Assembly: GCF_014352875.1 (NCBI RefSeq)
Contig: NZ_CP060695.1
Coordinates: 2,449,501-2,513,500 of the forward strand
Direction of reading: 5' to 3'
DNA length: 64,000 nucleotides
Origin: Polaribacter pectinis
GTDB taxonomy: Bacteria > Bacteroidota > Bacteroidia > Flavobacteriales > Flavobacteriaceae
Shown in pieces: positions 59,085 through 64,000 of the stretch; the stretch's first letter is position 1, and each line of letters opens with the position of its first letter. The position numbers and the translations under genes were made by a program. The notes beneath the pieces are model-generated. The model did no database searches and was not told the origin of the DNA. It saw only the letters and a program-made list of their open reading frames with translations.

Positions 59085-59993
59085 ATGAAAAATACTGAAA
59101 TTAAAATTCAAGAAACTACTAACAATACTATATTAAAATTTAACAGTAATCAAATTTTAATTAATGGTGGTAGTTACGAATTCAATAATATAGACGAAGC
59201 TAAAAACTCTCCTTTAGCACAACAATTATTCTACTTACCTTTTGTAAAAAAAGTATTTATAACGGCTAATTTTATAGCAATACAACGTTATGATATTTTA
59301 GAATGGTTAGATGTACAAGAAGAAGTTAGAGAGCAAATAGAAACTTTTTTAAATGATGGAAATCCTGCAGTAAACGAGCAAAAAACATCAACGAAAAAAG
59401 AAGCTATAGAAGTGTATGCAGAAGTTACACCAAACCCTGCAGTAATGAAATTTGGCACAAACAAAGCATTAACGCAAACAGATGTCGAGTTTAAAAACAT
59501 AGATGAGGCAAATGCATCATCTCCTTTAGCACAAGCAATTTTCAACTTTCCTTTTGTAAAAGAAGTATTTATTTCTGATAACTATATTTCTGTTACCAAA
59601 TATGATATGGTAGATTGGAATGAAGTTTATGGTGAATTAAGAACGTTTATTCGCGAATATTTAGCGGATGGAAAAACAATTATTAAAGAATTACCTAAAC
59701 AAGAAACTGTTGCAGAAGGCGCAAAAGAAGCAATTCCTGAAGTAGAACTAGAAGGAGTTTCTGCACAAATTGCAGATATTTTAGATGAATACATAAAACC
59801 TGCTGTAGCTGGTGATGGAGGAAATATTGCTTTCCGTTCTTATGACGCAGAACACAAAGTTGTAAGCGTAGTTTTACAAGGAGCTTGTAGTGGTTGCCCA
59901 TCTTCTACCGCAACTTTAAAAAACGGAATAGAAAGCTTATTAAAAGAAATGTTACCAAATCAAATTAATGAAGTAGTAGCAATTAACGGATAA
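59085..59993 (+). CDS. Nfu-type Fe-S scaffold with two N-terminal domains
   Basis: 302 residues. The C-terminal NifU domain (about 225-300, AVAGDGGNIAFRSYDAEHK) carries the Fe-S ligating pair C268-x-x-C271 in QGACSGCPSS. Ahead of it are two copies of the Nfu N-terminal domain (about 9-88 and 110-195), each with SPLAQ..F..PFVK..FI. The usual scaffold has one. It transfers 4Fe-4S clusters to apoproteins. It starts the ubiE-porT transcript: 3 bases separate it from ubiE. Cytoplasmic. Confidence 0.92.
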   Translation: MKNTEIKIQETTNNTILKFNSNQILINGGSYEFNNIDEAKNSPLAQQLFYLPFVKKVFITANFIAIQRYDILEWLDVQEEVREQIETFLNDGNPAVNEQKTSTKKEAIEVYAEVTPNPAVMKFGTNKALTQTDVEFKNIDEANASSPLAQAIFNFPFVKEVFISDNYISVTKYDMVDWNEVYGELRTFIREYLADGKTIIKELPKQETVAEGAKEAIPEVELEGVSAQIADILDEYIKPAVAGDGGNIAFRSYDAEHKVVSVVLQGACSGCPSSTATLKNGIESLLKEMLPNQINEVVAING

Positions 59994-59996
59994 AAA

Positions 59997-60728
59997 ATGT
60001 CAGCAGAAAAAATAAATCCTTACAAAGATTCTAAACTAGGAAAAAAAGAACAGGTTACACAAATGTTCGACAATATTTCTGAAAATTACGATGGTTTAAA
60101 CCGTGTAATTTCTTTAGGTATTGATGTAAAGTGGCGTAAAAAAGTGGTTGAAATTGTTGGTAAAAACAACCCAAAACAAATTTTAGATATCGCTACAGGA
60201 ACTGGAGATTTAGCATTAATGATGGCTGCATTAAATCCTGATAGAATTGTAGGTTTAGATATTTCTGCAGGAATGTTAGAAGTTGGAAAACAAAAAATTG
60301 ACAAAGCAAATTTATCAGAAAAGATAGAAATGATGGTTGGAGATTCTGAAGACATGCCTTTCGAAGACAATACATTTGATGCAATTACAGTTTCATTCGG
60401 AGTAAGAAATTTTGCAAACCTAGCCAAAGGAATTAAAGAAATAGCAAGAGTTTTAAAACCTTCTGGTGTTTTGGTTATTTTAGAAACTTCTAACCCAACC
60501 AAATTTCCTTTTAAACAAGGTTATAAATTATACACAAATTTATTTTTACCCGTTGTTGGAAAACTATTTTCTAAAGACAAAGTTGCCTATTCTTATTTAT
60601 CTGAATCTGCAAATTCTTTTCCTTTTGGTGAAGCCTTCAACAATATTTTGCAAAAAAATGGGTTTACAAATACAAAACATGATCCTGTAACTTTTGGAGT
60701 TGCAACAATTTATACGGCAAGCAAATAA
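59997..60728 (+). CDS. ubiE: Demethylmenaquinone methyltransferase
   Basis: 243 residues. SAM-dependent methylation of demethylmenaquinone to menaquinone, the last step of quinone synthesis. Motifs: [65 protein letters not shown] and [11 protein letters not shown]. Bacteroidota use menaquinone, so it is the MenG role. 2 bases before porT. Confidence 0.95.
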   Translation: MSAEKINPYKDSKLGKKEQVTQMFDNISENYDGLNRVISLGIDVKWRKKVVEIVGKNNPKQILDIATGTGDLALMMAALNPDRIVGLDISAGMLEVGKQKIDKANLSEKIEMMVGDSEDMPFEDNTFDAITVSFGVRNFANLAKGIKEIARVLKPSGVLVILETSNPTKFPFKQGYKLYTNLFLPVVGKLFSKDKVAYSYLSESANSFPFGEAFNNILQKNGFTNTKHDPVTFGVATIYTASK

Positions 60729-60730
60729 TT

Positions 60731-61438
60731 ATGAGTAAAAGATTCTTAATTTTTGGGTTTTTCCTATTATCTTCTATAGCCTTTTTTGCGCAAAGCGAAA
60801 GAGTAGAATATTTACCAAGTTTCGATAAAAAGAGATTGCATTATGGTTTTTATTTGGGTTTAAACAAGAATGACTTCAAATTAAATTTAAGAGAAAGTAG
60901 CGTTCCAAATGCAGATATTAGCGTAGAACCAACTTCTGGTTTTAACGTTGGTTTAATTGCAGATTTACGTTTACATAAAAATTTAAACTTACGTTTAGAA
61001 CCAGGTTTGGTTAGTAACTCTAAAAGAATCTTATTCAATCATTTAAAAGGCAGTTCTACACCAAAAGACAGTATTAGAGAAATTGGTTCTACTTACTTAC
61101 ATCTTCCTTTGGTTTTTAAATTTAGTACAGATAGATATAAAAATGTTCGTCCGTATGTTTTAGGTGGAATTTCTTACGATTATAATTTTTCTAGTAACGA
61201 AGCCAACCAAGATGATAATTCTGCAGGACAATTTAGAATGCAAACCCATAACTTTATGTATGAAGTTGGTATTGGAATTGATATTTACTTGTATTATTTT
61301 AAATTCTCGCCATCAATTCGTGGTGTTTTTGCCATGAACAACGAGATAAAATATGATGATGATCCTAATAGTAAATGGACTGCTCCTGTAAATTATATGG
61401 GAACTCGTGGTATATTTTTAACTTTTGCTTTTGAGTAA
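60731..61438 (+). CDS. porT: Type IX secretion component PorT (SprT)
   Basis: 235 residues. Signal peptide about 1-21 (SIAFFAQ), then an outer-membrane beta-barrel: RLHYGFYLGLNKNDFKLNL, GFNVGLIADLRLHKNLNLRLEPGL, NVRPYVLGGISYDYNF and the C-terminal RGIFLTFAFE. PorT is required for T9SS export in Porphyromonas and Flavobacterium; the order ubiE-porT is conserved in the phylum, to my knowledge. The secretion substrates at 12624 and 31304 depend on this machinery. It converges on the SpoU gene with 3 bases between stops. Confidence 0.9.
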   Translation: MSKRFLIFGFFLLSSIAFFAQSERVEYLPSFDKKRLHYGFYLGLNKNDFKLNLRESSVPNADISVEPTSGFNVGLIADLRLHKNLNLRLEPGLVSNSKRILFNHLKGSSTPKDSIREIGSTYLHLPLVFKFSTDRYKNVRPYVLGGISYDYNFSSNEANQDDNSAGQFRMQTHNFMYEVGIGIDIYLYYFKFSPSIRGVFAMNNEIKYDDDPNSKWTAPVNYMGTRGIFLTFAFE

Positions 61439-61441
61439 AAA

Positions 61442-62173
61442 CTAAAAAGCTCTCTTAAACTCACTTAATAAAATTGCTGTTGCAGTTGCCACATTCAAAC
61501 TTTCGGTTTCTTGGGTTTCTCCAAAACGTGGTATTGAAATTTTATTAGAAATCAACTTTTTTATTTCATCAGAAATACCATTTGCTTCATTACCCATAAT
61601 AAGAATTCCTTCTTTTGGTAAACTAGATTTATAAACATTTTCACCATCCATATCAGCTATAAAAGTTGGTAAATTGGTCTTTGACAAATAAGCTTCTAAA
61701 TCTATATAATGAATAGGAATTCTTGTTAAAGAACCCATACTTGCTTGCACAACTTTTTGGTTGTAACAATCTACTGTTTTTGTAGAACAAATAAGTTCAG
61801 AAACCCCAAACCAATCACATAAACGAATGATAGTACCTAAATTTCCAGGATCATTAATATCATCCAAAGCAAGAATTAAACCTTTATTTTGAAGCTCTTT
61901 TTCATCAGGAATTTTAAACAAACCCAAAACTTTATTTGGTGTTTTTAAGCTGCTTATTTTCTTTAAATCTATTTCTGAAACCTGAACTATTTTTTCAGCA
62001 GAAATATTACAAGAAAAATCGTCTGTACAAAAAAGTGTTTCAACTTTAAATGCAGAATTTAATAATTCATTTACCACTTTTACACCTTCAGCAATAAATA
62101 AATTATGCTTTTGTCTATACTTTTTTTGTGATAAACTTGTTATTAATTTTAGTTGATTTTTTGATATGCTCAT
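61442..62173 (-). CDS. SpoU/TrmH-family RNA 2'-O-methyltransferase
   Basis: 243 residues. N-terminal substrate-binding domain (about 1-85, ITSLSQKKYRQKHNLFIAEG), then the knotted SPOUT catalytic domain: LALDDINDPGNLGTIIRLCDWFGV (motif 1), ILIMGNEANGISDEIKKL (motif 2) and IPRFGETQETESLNVATATAI (motif 3). It methylates a ribose in rRNA or tRNA; target unknown (the RlmB/TrmH split is not decidable here). Divergent from the TamL-like gene. Confidence 0.9.
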   Translation of the reverse strand: MSISKNQLKLITSLSQKKYRQKHNLFIAEGVKVVNELLNSAFKVETLFCTDDFSCNISAEKIVQVSEIDLKKISSLKTPNKVLGLFKIPDEKELQNKGLILALDDINDPGNLGTIIRLCDWFGVSELICSTKTVDCYNQKVVQASMGSLTRIPIHYIDLEAYLSKTNLPTFIADMDGENVYKSSLPKEGILIMGNEANGISDEIKKLISNKISIPRFGETQETESLNVATATAILLSEFKRAF

Positions 62174-62187
62174 TAATTGATTGTATA

Positions 62188-62219
62188 TTGAAATAAACCG
62201 CCGAAAAATACTATTTTTG
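62188..62219 (+). promoter_or_regulatory. Candidate promoter of the TamL-like gene
   Basis: TTG (62188-62190), 21-base spacer, TATTTTTG (62212-62219), 23 bases before the ATG. Confidence 0.55.
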
Positions 62220-62242
62220 ATTTTGATAGCACTGCTAAAGTA

Positions 62243-64000
62243 ATGAAAAAACTTTCTTTTTACTTTTTATTAGTTTTCATTTTGGTTTCATGTAATTCTA
62301 CAAAACATGTTGCTGAAGATGAACACATGCTTACACAAAATTATATTTTTGTAGACAGTGTTAGAGATAAAAGTACAGAACTACAAAAATATGTCTTACA
62401 GAAACCCAACCCACGTTTATTAGATCTACCTATTGCGTTGTATTTTCATAATATTGGTAATCATAACAAACCTAAAACACCTACAGAATGGGGTGAAAAA
62501 AACCCACGTTCTTATAATTTTATTAAAAACGTTTTTTCTGAAAAACAAAGTATTGCTTATGCAAAATCTTTTATCAATTTAAATAATTGGTTTTTAAAAT
62601 ATGACGGACCTGTAATTGTAAATGAAAAAAAAGTAGAGAATACAGAAAATAATTTATGGGCATATTACAAAACTCAAGGTTTTTTTAAATCTAAAGTTGT
62701 ATCAAAAATTAATAGATATGATGATAAAAAAGCAACAGTAGATTATTACATAGATAAAGGTAAACCAACAATTTTAGATACTATAAAACTAAAAATAGAT
62801 TCGCCTGTTTTAGATTCTATTTATAAAAATTCTGGCATTAGTTCTTTACTAAAAACGGGAGACCAGTATAATGATAAGACCTTTAGAGACGAAGCTAGCA
62901 GTGTTTTAAAACTTTATAGAAATAACGGAATTTATCATTTTACAGAATCTGCTTTGGGCTTCTACGTAGATTCTACAAGAACAGATTATAAAACCAATGT
63001 AGATTTCTTGATTTCTAAAGATCGATTAATTTCTGAAAACGGAACTTATATAAAAAAACCATTTAAGGTTCATAAAATAAGAGAAGTAAATGTAATTACA
63101 GATTATTCCTACACTAAAAAAGACGAAGTACATACAGATTCTATTTCTTACAAAGGGATTAACTTTTTAGCACATGGTAAAATTAAATACAACCCTAAAT
63201 ATTTAGCGCAATCTATTTTTTTAAAACCAGATGAAATCTATAAAGACACTTTAAGAAACTTAACTAGAAGTCATTTAAAATCACTTAAGAACTTTAAATC
63301 TAGTAACATTATCTTTACTCCTATTGGTGGTTCTGGAGATGAACTAAAAATGGATGTTTTTTTATCTCCTTTAGAAAAATATACACTAGGTTTTGAGACT
63401 GAATTAACACATTCTAATATTAGAGAAATTGGAACTTCAGCCAAATTTTCTATTACAAATAGAAATGCTTTTAGAGGTGCAGAATTATTAAAACTATCTT
63501 TTTTAGGTTCTTATTTTACATCTAATAATGGTCCTGGTTGGGAAATTGGTGTAGATGCTTCTTTAGAAATACCAAGGTTTGTAGCTCCTTTTGGTTTGGC
63601 AAAATTGGTTCCTAAAGAAATGTCTCCAAGAACATTATTTTCTATTGGTTCTAGTTTTCAAAAAAACATTGGTTTAGATAGACAAACGTTTACTTTTTTA
63701 TCAGATTATAGATGGCAGTACAATCGTAAGAAAACAATACAGCTAGAGATATTTAATACACAGTACATTCAAAACCTAAATATTGATCGATTTTTTAATA
63801 TTTATAGTTCGGAATACAACAATCTAAATAGTGTAGCCCAAACATATTATAATGACCCAAATAGAGAACTTAATTTACCAGCTGAAGCTGTAAGTTTTAT
63901 GAGTACTGTATCTAATGACAATAGTTTTAAAACCTCTAATCCAGAAGAATACAATACTACACTTAATATTTTAAATAGATATAATATTGTTACTTCAGAT
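62243..64000 (+). CDS. BamA/TamA-family outer-membrane lipoprotein (TamL-like), 3' end cut by window edge
   Basis: 586 codons open to the window edge. Signal peptide with lipobox at C17 (FILVSC), which marks the Bacteroidota TamL branch rather than BamA. POTRA-like repeats at about 100-400 (KVENTENNLWAYYKTQGFFKS, FRDEASSVLKLYRNNGIYHF); the barrel starts near 370 with SPLEKYTLGFETELTHSNIREIG and continues into RFVAPFGLAKLVPKEMSPRT. It presumably inserts outer-membrane proteins together with a TamB partner, not present in the window. The SpoU gene is divergent. Confidence 0.85.
   Translation, partial: MKKLSFYFLLVFILVSCNSTKHVAEDEHMLTQNYIFVDSVRDKSTELQKYVLQKPNPRLLDLPIALYFHNIGNHNKPKTPTEWGEKNPRSYNFIKNVFSEKQSIAYAKSFINLNNWFLKYDGPVIVNEKKVENTENNLWAYYKTQGFFKSKVVSKINRYDDKKATVDYYIDKGKPTILDTIKLKIDSPVLDSIYKNSGISSLLKTGDQYNDKTFRDEASSVLKLYRNNGIYHFTESALGFYVDSTRTDYKTNVDFLISKDRLISENGTYIKKPFKVHKIREVNVITDYSYTKKDEVHTDSISYKGINFLAHGKIKYNPKYLAQSIFLKPDEIYKDTLRNLTRSHLKSLKNFKSSNIIFTPIGGSGDELKMDVFLSPLEKYTLGFETELTHSNIREIGTSAKFSITNRNAFRGAELLKLSFLGSYFTSNNGPGWEIGVDASLEIPRFVAPFGLAKLVPKEMSPRTLFSIGSSFQKNIGLDRQTFTFLSDYRWQYNRKKTIQLEIFNTQYIQNLNIDRFFNIYSSEYNNLNSVAQTYYNDPNRELNLPAEAVSFMSTVSNDNSFKTSNPEEYNTTLNILNRYNIVTSD

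Overview
The window is AT-rich DNA (about 30% G+C by eye) from a marine-type member of Flavobacteriaceae (Bacteroidota), resembling the Polaribacter/Tenacibaculum group. Lineage markers include the exosortase XrtF with its partner protein, the type IX secretion (T9SS) component PorT, T9SS type A and type B sorting domains on secreted proteins, SusC-style TonB receptors with a carboxypeptidase-regulatory-like N-terminus, a short RpoD sigma factor, HYC_CC_PP, DUF2480 and DUF3078 proteins, and promoters of the TTG...TAnnTTTG type. The genus is an inference. No prophage, insertion sequence or CRISPR array was seen; this is mostly core chromosome.

Layout. 1-8.3 kb: partial glycosyltransferase, haem-binding c-type protein, lpdA, a PagL-like double barrel, pabB, a small gene, a frameshifted monoacylglycerol-lipase-like gene and tilS. 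8.4-20.1 kb: ppc, comM (its start codon lies in a hairpin), a large T9SS type B protein, a C39-like/prolyl-4-hydroxylase fusion, an SLC13 carrier, a DinB-like protein and ahcY. 20.2-26.5 kb: phosphopantetheinyl transferase, PcrB-type prenylglyceryl-phosphate synthase, pnuC with a NadR-like kinase, arfB, an NTF2-like protein, then a TPP riboswitch heading a TonB receptor. 26.5-30.0 kb: an AraC regulator divergent from a polysaccharide-deacetylase lipoprotein, a cupin and an Old Yellow Enzyme, with direct repeats between them that look like an operator.

30.3-41.8 kb: rpoD, a T9SS type A protein, purF, a PfkB kinase, then sufE-sufT-DUF2480, two tandem DUF3078 proteins and a CNNM/CBS protein. 41.8-46.9 kb: a metal-handling group (HMA protein, TonB receptor, HYC_CC_PP protein), the xrtF pair, a GAF-type methionine sulfoxide reductase and two unannotated 42-residue genes with their own promoter. 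46.9-54.1 kb: purH and the complete elongasome operon mreB-mreC-mreD-mrdA-rodA. 54.3-64 kb: rpsT, tRNA-Glu, proS, an Arg/Ser-rich lipoprotein with an OmpP1/FadL porin, an Nfu-type Fe-S scaffold, ubiE, porT, a SpoU methyltransferase and the start of a TamL-like outer-membrane assembly lipoprotein.

The most unusual items are a recurring 75-85 nt hairpin-centred intergenic element (three copies in two related forms), the paired 42-residue genes, the C39-like/hydroxylase fusion, the G8 tract breaking the lipase nucleophile elbow, the AraC operator candidate, and the hairpin occluding the comM start codon.
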